A DNA stretch of 11,839 nucleotides from an uncultured Campylobacteraceae bacterium (GTDB lineage: Bacteria > Campylobacterota > Campylobacteria > Campylobacterales > Arcobacteraceae). The stretch lies in NCBI GenBank assembly GCA_913057765.1, contig CAJXPH010000070.1:1-11839 (forward strand), read 5' to 3'. Numbering within the stretch: position 1 is the first letter of the stretch; every line of letters starts with the position of its first letter. The notes below the pieces were generated by a model. The model saw only the letters and a list, made by a program, of their open reading frames with translations. It was not told where the DNA came from and searched no databases. Of this stretch, positions 1 through 7,060 are shown piece after piece. The translations under genes were made by a program, and so were the position numbers.

Positions 1-48
1 CGAGATCCTCTCTGGTCTCGTGGGCTCGGAGATGTGTATAAGAGACAG
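1..48. other. Nextera i7 (P7-side) sequencing adapter, non-genomic
   Basis: Positions 15-48 match the Nextera read-2 transposase adapter, ending in the 19-base Tn5 mosaic end (30-48, AGATGTGTATAAGAGACAG). Positions 7-14 (CCTCTCTG) are the reverse complement of the i7 index CAGAGAGG, and positions 1-6 (CGAGAT) match the end of the P7 oligonucleotide. This is library-preparation sequence left in the contig. Biological sequence begins at about 49, and the gene reading into it on the minus strand is cut here. Confidence 0.98.
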
Positions 49-1183
49 ATCTATGTGTTTTAATATCTGGATTTAAAAAATTATTTTCCAGAATCATATC
101 AGTTAATTTTTTTGCTAAGTAAGGGGATAAAACAAAGCCTCTACCACCAACACCATTGATAACATATAAGTTGTCAATAGTTTCTAGCATCTCATCTTTT
201 ACATGAGAGCCATTTTCTAAATGTGGAAATTTTTCTAAAGTTTTTTTTGAATCAATCAACTTACCAACCATAGGGAAATAGTCTACACTTGAAGCACGGG
301 CACCAATTTTTATATCGCAAACTTCTACTTCTTCAAGAAGTTTAATATCATTTGCAAGTTTTAAAAGTTTTTCTGTATCGCTATTAACAGTACTTTCACT
401 ATAACTATTTGTAAACATTCTATTTATATTGGCAGTTTTAATACAGTGATTACAGATATCAAGATCACAGTCAAATCGATGGTGAGTGGCTCCAATTGAA
501 ACTAGATTTTTATTTTTTTCCTTATCGAGCTTTGAAACTGATAATGAGCACTCCTTATGATAGTTAACACTTATACAAGTTGTAGTATAGATATCTATTT
601 TTTGTCCCCATACTGCTCTAATATTAAAATACTTTTCTTTTACTAAAGAGATATCTGCACCAGTTGTTAGTATGAGATTTTTGGCTTTTATTTCATCATT
701 AACAACCCAATAGTTACCTACTTTTTTTATATCCCCTACTTCGTAATTAAACTTCTTTTCTATATTTTTTGATAATGATTTACAAATATTATATGGATTT
801 ACTTGAGAGCCTATTTCAAAAAGATAACCTTCACCTTCTTCTTTATAAGGAAAATCCATATAAGGTTTATATGAGTTAAACTTCTCTCTATCTTTATTAT
901 TTTTTGGAATTCGAACAACTCCACAGTTTATAATATCATCAGAAATATTTTTTAAATAAAAGTCTGTAGAAAACTTTAATGCTTCGGTTACTAAGTTTTT
1001 AAACTTATTAGGCTTTCCTAAAAGTGGAGATAAAAATGCACCTGCTGCTCCACTTGCTCCTTGTGCAACATCGCAATTTCTGTCAAGAAGTAAAATTGAT
1101 TTAGATTTTTTAGATAAAAAATAAGAAATACTACATCCAGTAATTCCAGCTCCAACTATTACATAGTCATATTCTTTAAGCAT
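49..1183 (-). CDS. FAD-dependent oxidoreductase, MnmC C-terminal (MnmC2)-like, 3' end cut by contig edge
   Basis: This is an open frame of 378 codons from the ATG at 1181-1183 with no stop before the left adapter. The N-terminus carries a Rossmann FAD/NAD-binding motif, VIVGAGITG (residues 8-16), and an acidic residue at the end of the second strand (D34). Several blocks resemble the oxidoreductase half of MnmC: QGASGAAGAFLSPLL (41-55), WGQ (192-194), IGATHHR (230-236), GARASSVDYFPMVG (294-307) and GVGGRGFVLSP (344-354). MnmC2 uses FAD to remove the carboxymethyl group from cmnm5(s2)U34 of tRNA. No MnmD methyltransferase domain is attached. The protein is cut shortly after a NPDIKTHR stretch that sits where MnmC proteins nearly end, so probably only a few residues are missing. 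It has ten cysteines, including C239, C244 and C247. It overlaps the upstream rhodanese gene by 8 bp, so the two are co-transcribed. Another DAO-family enzyme, such as a glycine-oxidase type, is the main alternative. Confidence 0.7.
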
Positions 1184-1502
1184 TTTTGCCAATCTCATCT
1201 AAAAGCTGATAATTCGGTCTCCAATAACCTCTTCCACCTCTTAAACTAATGCATTTATGCTTTGGAAATTTTTTCTTATAATAATTTAATCTTTCTTTAG
1301 TAACTTTTCCAGTATCACAATAAAAAACAAATACCGTATTTTCTGGCAGTTCTAACATTTCATAAGGATTATATGTAATTGTTTCTATATTATCTATAGG
1401 TTTTAAAATCGTATCAATTAATACAACTTTTGTTCCCTCTTTTTCTAATATTTTAGTGTATTTATAAAGTTCTATTTGTGTCCATTCATTTTTTTCAAAC
1501 AT
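1176..1502 (-). CDS. Small rhodanese-like sulfurtransferase (108 aa)
   Basis: This is a single-domain protein of normal rhodanese length. It has the usual order of elements: a strand ending in Asp (VVLIDT, 26-31), a strand running into the active-site Cys (VFYCDTGKVT, 59-68, Cys62 with a six-residue loop and a glycine), and a conserved strand plus turn (ISLRGGRGYW, 85-94). Rhodaneses form a persulfide on this Cys and pass sulfur to acceptors. The usual Arg after the first Asp is replaced, which is common in single-domain members. The ATG at 1500-1502 has no clear Shine-Dalgarno sequence. The stop codon lies inside the start of the downstream MnmC2-like gene (ATGCTTAA overlap), so the pair looks translationally coupled. 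A role in sulfur supply for tRNA thiolation is attractive but is only inferred from this neighbourhood. Confidence 0.8.
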   Translation of the reverse strand: MFEKNEWTQIELYKYTKILEKEGTKVVLIDTILKPIDNIETITYNPYEMLELPENTVFVFYCDTGKVTKERLNYYKKKFPKHKCISLRGGRGYWRPNYQLLDEIGKNA

Positions 1503-1629
1503 AGCTTAAAAGTAGCAAAATAATGATTAAATATAGTTAAAATGAGCTCTATTTATTTAGTTATAAAGACTCAACTATAAAGTTTCTTTTCTCATATCTC
1601 TTTATATATTGCTAATAAAGTCTTTAGAA

Positions 1630-1650
1630 CTTGATTGACATCGACTCAAG
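1630..1650 (+). promoter_or_regulatory. HAIR-type HspR operator
   Basis: The sequence CTTGATT-N7-ACTCAAG matches the HspR inverted-repeat consensus (CTTGAGT-N7-ACTCAAG) at 13 of 14 arm positions with the exact spacer length. It lies just upstream of cbpA-hspR and covers the -35 box of the proposed promoter. HspR is encoded by the second gene of this operon, so autorepression is the natural reading. An additional ACTCAA half-site at 1569-1574 has no matching partner. Confidence 0.85.
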
Positions 1651-1663
1651 TTTATGTTAATAT
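1635..1663 (+). promoter_or_regulatory. Sigma70-type promoter of cbpA-hspR
   Basis: A perfect -35 hexamer TTGACA (1635-1640) is followed by a 17-base spacer and a -10-like TAATAT (1658-1663) within an AT-rich run. The start of transcription would be near 1670, giving a leader of about 27 bases before the ATG at 1697. The -35 box is inside the HAIR operator, so bound HspR would exclude RNA polymerase. The -10 assignment is uncertain because the region TTAATATATATATA offers several registers. Confidence 0.65.
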
Positions 1664-1696
1664 ATATATAAATATAATAAATTATTAGGATAATAA

Positions 1697-2566
1697 ATGG
1701 CAAAAAGTTTATATGAAACATTAGAAGTAAATGAAAACTCATCAGCAGATGAGATTAAGAAAGCATATAGAAAGTTAGCAAGAAAATATCACCCTGATGT
1801 TAACAAAGATAAAGATGCTGAAGATAAATTTAAAGAAATCAATGCGGCATATGAAGTTTTAAGTGATACAGAGAAGAAGCAGCAATACGACCAATATGGT
1901 GATTCTATGTTTGGAGGTCAAAACTTCCATGATTTTGCTCAAGGTCAAGGACAAGGTGTTGACTTAGATGATATTTTAAGACAAATGTTTGGTGGTGGTG
2001 GAGGAGCTGGATTTGGTGGTTCAGGATTCTCACAAGGCGGATTTGGTGGATTTAATGAACCAGATTTAGATACACAAGCACAAATTACAATTGCATTTGA
2101 TGTATCAGTTCTTGGAGGGAAGCAACATATCTCTTTAAATGATGACTCTTTTGATATCAAAATCCCAGAAGGTATAAAAGATGGTCAAAAGATCAGAGCA
2201 AAAGGTAAAGGAAAATCTTATCAAGGCCAAAGAGGTGATTTGATTATCAAAGTTAATGTATCTGCTAGTCCAGAATATCAAAGAGACGAATTTACATTAA
2301 CAAAATCTTTTGACATTCCATTAAAAACTGCATTATTTGGTGGAAAAATAGAAATTAAAACAGTTCATAAAGATATTACACTAAAAGTACCACAAAATAC
2401 TAAACAAAGTCAAAAATTTAGAGTAAAAGAACTAGGTGTTCTAAATAGAAAAGCTGGGGCAAAAGGTGATTTATACTTAAAAGCAAATATTGTCTTACCA
2501 AAGGTAGATGAGCTTGATGAAGAATTAATAGCTATTCTTCAAGAAAAGTTACCAGAAACAATCTAA
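1697..2566 (+). CDS. cbpA: DnaJ-family co-chaperone CbpA
   Basis: This 289-residue cytoplasmic Hsp40 has an N-terminal J domain (about 4-66) with the HPD motif at residues 32-34, which stimulates the DnaK ATPase. A Gly/Phe-rich linker follows (about 73-119, with several GG and GF repeats), then two DnaJ C-terminal substrate-binding domains (about 126-280). There are no CxxCxGxG repeats, so the zinc-finger domain of true DnaJ is absent; this and the length (E. coli CbpA is about 306) mark it as CbpA-type. The ATG at 1697 has AGGA six bases upstream. The gene is followed after 10 bp by hspR, forming the typical epsilonproteobacterial cbpA-hspR heat-shock operon. In Helicobacter, CbpA is known to modulate DNA binding by HspR, so the pair may form a feedback loop here too; that part is inference. 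Confidence 0.95.
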   Translation: MAKSLYETLEVNENSSADEIKKAYRKLARKYHPDVNKDKDAEDKFKEINAAYEVLSDTEKKQQYDQYGDSMFGGQNFHDFAQGQGQGVDLDDILRQMFGGGGGAGFGGSGFSQGGFGGFNEPDLDTQAQITIAFDVSVLGGKQHISLNDDSFDIKIPEGIKDGQKIRAKGKGKSYQGQRGDLIIKVNVSASPEYQRDEFTLTKSFDIPLKTALFGGKIEIKTVHKDITLKVPQNTKQSQKFRVKELGVLNRKAGAKGDLYLKANIVLPKVDELDEELIAILQEKLPETI

Positions 2567-2576
2567 AGGTTAATAC

Positions 2577-2957
2577 ATGGATACTAATGCCTATAATGAA
2601 CCTGTATATCTAATCTCTGCTGTTGCAGACATATTGAGTATACATCCACAAACTTTAAGACAATATGAACGTGAAGGCTTAATAAAACCCTCTAGAACAA
2701 ATGGGAAAATAAGACTATATTCACAAAAAGACATTGACCATATTAAATATGTTCTTACCTTAACTAGAGAACTTGGTATAAATTTAGCTGGGGTTGACTT
2801 GATATTACAGTTAAATGACAAAATAAGCTCCCTAGAGAAAGAAGTAGAAACTTATAAGGTGAAACTTAAGGATGTAAATAAATTTGGCATGGTGCCAAAT
2901 TCTAAAGCCTTAGTAATTAAAAAAAGTTCTTATGATATAGTGATATTTGAAGAGTAG
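2577..2957 (+). CDS. hspR: HspR, MerR-family heat-shock repressor
   Basis: This 126-residue DNA-binding protein has a MerR-type winged helix-turn-helix at about 11-50, with the family pattern TLRQYEREGLIKPSRT (26-41) and wing residues GKIRLYS (43-49). A probable coiled-coil dimerisation helix (about 76-100, KISSLEKEVETYKVKLK) follows, then a short basic tail. There is no effector-binding cysteine cluster, as expected for HspR rather than a metal-sensing MerR. HspR represses chaperone genes by binding HAIR inverted repeats; a near-perfect HAIR box precedes this operon. The start at 2577 lies 10 bp after the cbpA stop with AAAGG upstream, so it is co-transcribed and may be coupled. An intrinsic terminator follows immediately. 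Confidence 0.94.
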   Translation: MDTNAYNEPVYLISAVADILSIHPQTLRQYEREGLIKPSRTNGKIRLYSQKDIDHIKYVLTLTRELGINLAGVDLILQLNDKISSLEKEVETYKVKLKDVNKFGMVPNSKALVIKKSSYDIVIFEE

Positions 2958-2959
2958 AT

Positions 2960-2986
2960 AAGAGTAGTAAAGTACTACTCTTTTTT
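2960..2986 (+). terminator. Intrinsic terminator of cbpA-hspR
   Basis: A perfect 10-bp stem (AAGAGTAGTA at 2960-2969 pairing with TACTACTCTT at 2973-2982) with a 3-base loop runs into a six-T tract at 2981-2986. It starts three bases after the hspR stop. On the minus strand the same hairpin lies just after the ftsZ stop codon (2985-2987) but is followed by ATCTACTC rather than a T tract, so it should work mainly for the plus-strand operon and only weakly, if at all, for ftsZ. Confidence 0.9.
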
Positions 2987-4118
2987 ATAATTGATATTGA
3001 ACTTTATAATCTCGCATTAAAGGTGGAATATCTAAATAGTTCTCATCATCAGAAGATAGTTTCTGACTTCCATCATCTTCATTCTCTTTTGTTTCAACTT
3101 GAGTAAAATCATTTTTAGACTCAAATCCAGTTGCTACAATAGTAATCTTAACTTCATCTTTTTCAAGTGTACTATCAGAAGTTGTACCAAAAATAATTTC
3201 AGCATTTGAATCAATCGTGTCATGAATACTTGACATAACATCATTAATTGCAAATAAAGATACTTGAGGATGTATATTAAAGTGGATTAAAATCCCTTTT
3301 GCACCGCCAAGAGATACTTTATCTAATAAAGGAGAATCAATAGCATCTTCTAAAGCTCTTTGTGATGCATTTTCACCTTTAGCTTTTCCAATACCCATTA
3401 AAGCCATACCTTTATGCTGCATAATTGTTTTAACATCAGCAAAGTCAGTATTAATGTCAGAATTTCCAGGAGTTAAAATAACCTCTGTCATTCCATTTAC
3501 AGCTTGGTATAAGATATTATCAATAATTCTAAAAGCATCTTTCATACCAACATTTTTGTCAATTATTTCTAATAATCTATCATTTGGTACAACAATAATT
3601 GAATCAGATACTTTTTTAATTTCTTCAAGACCAAGATTTGCTAAACCTGCTCTTTTTTTACCTTCCCAAGTAAATGGTTTAGTCACAACTGAAACAGTAA
3701 GAGCACCTATCTCTTTTGCAGCTTTTGCAATAATAGCAGCAGCTCCAGTTCCAGTTCCACCACCAAGACCAGCAGCGATAAATACAATATCTGCGCCTTT
3801 TAGTGAATTTTTAATATCTTCGTAACTTTCAACTGCAGAATCTCGACCAACCTCTGGTTTCATTCCTGCACCTAAACCTTTAGTAAGTTTAAGTCCTAAT
3901 TGAATCTTTTTAGGAGCTTTTGAAATATGTAATACTTGTAAATCAGTATTTGCGGCAATTAAATCGATTTTATGAGAACCTTCATTAATCATATGGTTAA
4001 CCATATTACAGCCACCACCACCAACACCTATTACTGCTATTTTAGCTACATTGTCTGATAGAGTTTGATTTGGCATTTCCACTTTTATATCGTCCACCTT
4101 AAATAGATTCTCATTCAT
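2985..4118 (-). CDS. ftsZ: Cell division GTPase FtsZ
   Basis: FtsZ is the tubulin homologue that polymerises into the cytokinetic ring. The predicted protein is 377 residues. It shows the nucleotide-binding VIGVGGGGCN (29-38), the tubulin signature GLGGGTGTG (117-125) and the catalytic T7 loop NTDFAD (223-228) that completes the active site of the neighbouring subunit. A short acidic linker (about 335-360) leads to the C-terminal peptide YLDIPPLMR (361-369), the site for FtsA binding, close to the E. coli DYLDIPAFLR. I choose the ATG at 4118 over the in-frame GTG at 4127: GGAG sits eight bases before the ATG but directly abuts the GTG. This ATG overlaps the ftsA stop as TAATG, so translation is probably coupled. 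It is the last gene of the minus-strand cluster and converges on hspR with a 27-bp gap. Confidence 0.98.
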   Translation of the reverse strand: MNENLFKVDDIKVEMPNQTLSDNVAKIAVIGVGGGGCNMVNHMINEGSHKIDLIAANTDLQVLHISKAPKKIQLGLKLTKGLGAGMKPEVGRDSAVESYEDIKNSLKGADIVFIAAGLGGGTGTGAAAIIAKAAKEIGALTVSVVTKPFTWEGKKRAGLANLGLEEIKKVSDSIIVVPNDRLLEIIDKNVGMKDAFRIIDNILYQAVNGMTEVILTPGNSDINTDFADVKTIMQHKGMALMGIGKAKGENASQRALEDAIDSPLLDKVSLGGAKGILIHFNIHPQVSLFAINDVMSSIHDTIDSNAEIIFGTTSDSTLEKDEVKITIVATGFESKNDFTQVETKENEDDGSQKLSSDDENYLDIPPLMRDYKVQYQL

Positions 4119-5512
4119 TAAAACCACTCCGTAATAACATTCCAGAATTTTGACATTCCTTTACCTTTTTTATCTTTTGAGATAGTTGGTAAAATTGTTG
4201 TATTATGGTCACCCTTAATTGTATATTCTTCAGTTTTTACTTTTTCTTCTTTTATTGCTTCTGATTTTGCAGTAGGAGTAGAAACAGGCTCTTCAATTCT
4301 TCTTGGAGCCTCTTCTATTTTTACTTTTTTAATTAAATTTTTATTTGAATCTAGTTCAAAATTTCTATTTGGTTCTAAAGAAAAAAGTAAAAGCCCTACT
4401 ATACTTGCCATTGTAGGATCTTCAAAACTCATATATCCATTTTTAATATTTATAGGATTAGAAATTTTTACTGGTAAATTATCAAATACTAATGTCGCAA
4501 GTTCTTTCATTCCTTCAAGCTTACTCATTCCACCAGTTATAACTATTCCTGTGCCCATGCTTTCATGAATACCACTCTTTTTTAGATTATTTCTAACTAA
4601 AGTTATAACTTCCTCAACTCTTGCATGAATAATAGTTTGAACATGTTCTAAAGATACTTCAGAAGAGTTTTTTTCATCACCAATTCTTGGAGTTCTAACT
4701 TTTTTATTTGCTAGTTCTTCACTACTTTTTAATAAGCTTCCATATTCAGTTTTAATTTTTTCTGCAGCAATTGGAGGAGTATGTAACATTACAGATAAAT
4801 CATTTGTTATATGATTAGAACCAACAGGAATAAAACCATTATAAATAACAGATGTACCTTTATAACAAATAAACTCAGTAGTTGTAGCTCCAATATTTAT
4901 TACTGTAGCTCCAAACTTCTTTTGTTGCTCATCTAAAACAGATATTGCAGTTGCATATGAATCTAAAACAAAATTGTTAACTGTAATTCCTGCTATTTTA
5001 AGAGCAGACTGTACATTTGTCAGTGCAGTTCTTTTGGCAGTTACAACAAAAACTGATACTTCTAATCTTGAGCCATTCATATTTAATGGATTTTCAACAT
5101 CAGCAGCATCATCAATTTTAAAGAAAATTGGAATTACATGAACAACTTCATATTCAGGAATAATTGTTGCATTATATAAAGCCATTTGAAGTACTTGATT
5201 GATTTCATTTTCTGTTATTAATCCATTTGGAATATTTACACTACCAGAACTTCTAATTCCTTTGGTATAAGCCCCAGAAATAGATACAACAGTAGAATCA
5301 ATCTGTTCAGTTGTATTTCTCTTTGCAAGTAAAACAGCTTCTTTTATGGATTTTGAAGCAACTTCTATATTAGAAATTACTCCTTTATTAATACCATCAC
5401 TTTTATATGAACCTGTTCCTAGGATATTGATTTTATAGTCTAAATTATTTCGTGCAATAACTGCAGTTATATTTGCTGACCCAATATCAATTGCTAAAAG
5501 AGTTTTATTCAA
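4118..5512 (-). CDS. ftsA: Cell division protein FtsA (TTG start)
   Basis: FtsA is an actin-like ATPase that tethers FtsZ filaments to the inner membrane and recruits later division proteins. In its 464 residues I see the phosphate-1 motif LAIDIGSANITAVIA (6-20), the phosphate-2 motif VINIGATTTEF (204-214) and the adenosine motif GIVITGGMSKLEGM (322-335). The SHS2/1C subdomain lies between the first two. A lysine/glutamate-rich linker (about 387-447) precedes an amphipathic C-terminal helix, KGKGMSKFWNVITEWF (449-464), which is the membrane-targeting sequence. The linker makes it longer than E. coli FtsA (420). The start codon is TTG (5510-5512), supported by a perfect AAGGAG six bases upstream, located inside the last codons of the ppiD-like gene. 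The stop overlaps the ftsZ start by one base. Confidence 0.97.
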   Translation of the reverse strand: MNKTLLAIDIGSANITAVIARNNLDYKINILGTGSYKSDGINKGVISNIEVASKSIKEAVLLAKRNTTEQIDSTVVSISGAYTKGIRSSGSVNIPNGLITENEINQVLQMALYNATIIPEYEVVHVIPIFFKIDDAADVENPLNMNGSRLEVSVFVVTAKRTALTNVQSALKIAGITVNNFVLDSYATAISVLDEQQKKFGATVINIGATTTEFICYKGTSVIYNGFIPVGSNHITNDLSVMLHTPPIAAEKIKTEYGSLLKSSEELANKKVRTPRIGDEKNSSEVSLEHVQTIIHARVEEVITLVRNNLKKSGIHESMGTGIVITGGMSKLEGMKELATLVFDNLPVKISNPINIKNGYMSFEDPTMASIVGLLLFSLEPNRNFELDSNKNLIKKVKIEEAPRRIEEPVSTPTAKSEAIKEEKVKTEEYTIKGDHNTTILPTISKDKKGKGMSKFWNVITEWF

Positions 5513-5515
5513 CTA

Positions 5516-6979
5516 CTACTCCTTTACGTTATTTGAAGATTGCACTTCATATCTATTTTCTAAACTTTTTACTAAATTAGTCATCATTTCTTGGCTATAT
5601 AAATTGTTAATAGTAGTTGATACTGCTTCATCTTTTGATTTATCATATGAAGCTAATCTTGTATCATTGATTGTGTAAAGAACAATTTTATTTCCAACAT
5701 TAATTTTACCCGTTTTTTCACTAGAAGAGAAAAGTTGATTTAAAAAACCTAATGCTTCTTCTTGATTTAAACCTTTTAATTTAGAAAAAGAGTCTCTTGC
5801 TACATAACCAATATTTGTTCCAGAGAAGTTTTTTAATGCATTAGTTGCTTCAAGTTCTAATTTTTCTGATTTAGCAACTTTTTCATAATCTAGTAAAGCT
5901 AATGCTTTTGCTTTTTCATAAGGTAATGTCTTAGGCATGATTTTATTTACTACTTTTACAATAATATACTTATCCCCTTCTAAGAAAGGTTTTAATAAAT
6001 CACCAGGAATAGATTTTTTAATTTTTTCATTGTTTTCTAAAGAATAAGATAATTTATCTTCAAAAATAGTAGCTTTTTTATCTAACTGCTCTTTACCTTT
6101 TTTAATTTTAAGGTGTTTCTTAAGTGCTACAGTTCTTGTTGCCTTTAAATTTAAAGCTTTAACAATATCTTCTTTAGCTTCTTCTAAAGACTTAATTTTC
6201 CCATCTTCTTTTTTATAGTCAATTTTAAACTTACTATAATTATTTGCGATATCTTCATCAGAGAAAGTTTCAGATACTAAATCAACTTCATTTAATTCTA
6301 AATCATATGCTGGTTTAGATTTGTAATTGTCTTTATTTACTTCCCAATACTTTTTGATATCTTCATCTTTTATATTAAGAACTATTTCATCTTGGTTTAA
6401 TATTTTAATTGAAATATCATCTTCTGAGAAAAGTAATTTATTTAAATTTTCTATTTCATTTTGATTAGCACTAATTCTAAATAATGATTCTACTTTTTCT
6501 AATAGAAGGTCTCTAGTTACTGATGCTTCAAATTCTGTAGGATTTGTTCTATTTTGATTTAAAACTCTTATATACGTTTCTTTATCAAATTTTCCATCTT
6601 TTATAAATCCTGGAATTTGAACTAATTGTTTTGCAATTTCTTCGTTCGTAATATCAAAACCTAACTCATCTGCATAAGAAAGTATAAGATTCTTTTGAAT
6701 TAATAATTTATATGCGGCATCTTTTAAATTCATTTTATCAGCCATTTCTTGATTAAACTGATCTCCAAAAATTCTTGAATATTGCTCATATAAAGCTGAA
6801 TATTCTCTTTGGTATTCATTCGCGCTAACTTCTCTATCACCAACAACTGCTACAGCTCCACCTTTTGAACCATAATCATAAGAACCCCAGCCGACGAATC
6901 CAGCTCCAACAAATGCTATTGTACTTATCCAAATTGTTATAACAAGCCATTTCTTGTGTTTCTGCATCCATGTAATCAT
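5516..6979 (-). CDS. PpiD/SurA_N-type membrane-anchored periplasmic chaperone
   Basis: The 487-residue protein has a short cytoplasmic N-terminus, one transmembrane segment (about 11-33, WLVITIWISTIAFVGAGFVG) and a large periplasmic part. Residues 42-165 match the SurA_N/PpiD chaperone region; AAYKLLIQKNLILSYADELG (88-107) and GFIKDGKFDKETYIRVLNQN (124-143) are close to E. coli PpiD. PpiD assists folding of proteins leaving the Sec translocon. E. coli PpiD is 623 residues; this one is shorter, and I cannot see the parvulin-type rotamase motifs between the chaperone segments (about 225-300), where a parvulin domain would sit. It may therefore be a chaperone without isomerase activity. The ATG at 6979 has AGAGGA eight bases upstream. 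It lies only 3 bp ahead of ftsA, so the genes are surely co-transcribed, though a direct division role is not implied. Confidence 0.85.
   Translation of the reverse strand: MITWMQKHKKWLVITIWISTIAFVGAGFVGWGSYDYGSKGGAVAVVGDREVSANEYQREYSALYEQYSRIFGDQFNQEMADKMNLKDAAYKLLIQKNLILSYADELGFDITNEEIAKQLVQIPGFIKDGKFDKETYIRVLNQNRTNPTEFEASVTRDLLLEKVESLFRISANQNEIENLNKLLFSEDDISIKILNQDEIVLNIKDEDIKKYWEVNKDNYKSKPAYDLELNEVDLVSETFSDEDIANNYSKFKIDYKKEDGKIKSLEEAKEDIVKALNLKATRTVALKKHLKIKKGKEQLDKKATIFEDKLSYSLENNEKIKKSIPGDLLKPFLEGDKYIIVKVVNKIMPKTLPYEKAKALALLDYEKVAKSEKLELEATNALKNFSGTNIGYVARDSFSKLKGLNQEEALGFLNQLFSSSEKTGKINVGNKIVLYTINDTRLASYDKSKDEAVSTTINNLYSQEMMTNLVKSLENRYEVQSSNNVKE
5519..5524 (-). promoter_or_regulatory. 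Strong ribosome binding site deciding the ftsA TTG start
   Basis: On the minus strand this reads AAGGAG, complementary to the 3' end of 16S rRNA, six bases before the TTG at 5510-5512. It is embedded in the last two sense codons of the upstream ppiD-like gene (AAG GAG, then TAG stop). No ATG or GTG nearby offers a better start, so the motif fixes the ftsA start. Confidence 0.85.
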
Positions 6980-7060
6980 AAAATATTATCCTCTGAAAAA
7001 TTTTAGTTATGTTACAGAAAAATTGCTTTTAAGTAGGTAAAGGCAGATTAAATATTATTT

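Noticed and set aside
1945..2160. Antisense open frame across the Gly/Phe region of cbpA
   Set aside because: It is a composition effect of GGT/GGA codons read in reverse as proline-rich sequence; it has no family features and lies wholly inside a clear gene.
2960..2982. Bidirectional terminator serving ftsZ as well
   Set aside because: Read on the minus strand the hairpin is followed by ATCTACTC with no T tract, so efficient intrinsic termination in that direction is not supported.
3454..3825. Open frame on the plus strand inside ftsZ
   Set aside because: It overlaps highly conserved FtsZ motifs on the opposite strand and shows no domain or ribosome binding site.
4119..4127. GTG at 4127 as the ftsZ start
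   Set aside because: The GGAG motif touches this GTG, leaving no spacing, whereas it is eight bases from the ATG at 4118, which also makes a TAATG junction with ftsA.
6980..7060. Promoter in the recD2-ppiD gap
   Set aside because: TAAAAT- and TAACAT-like hexamers occur on the minus strand, but none has a matching -35 or clear extended -10, so I could not support a specific site.
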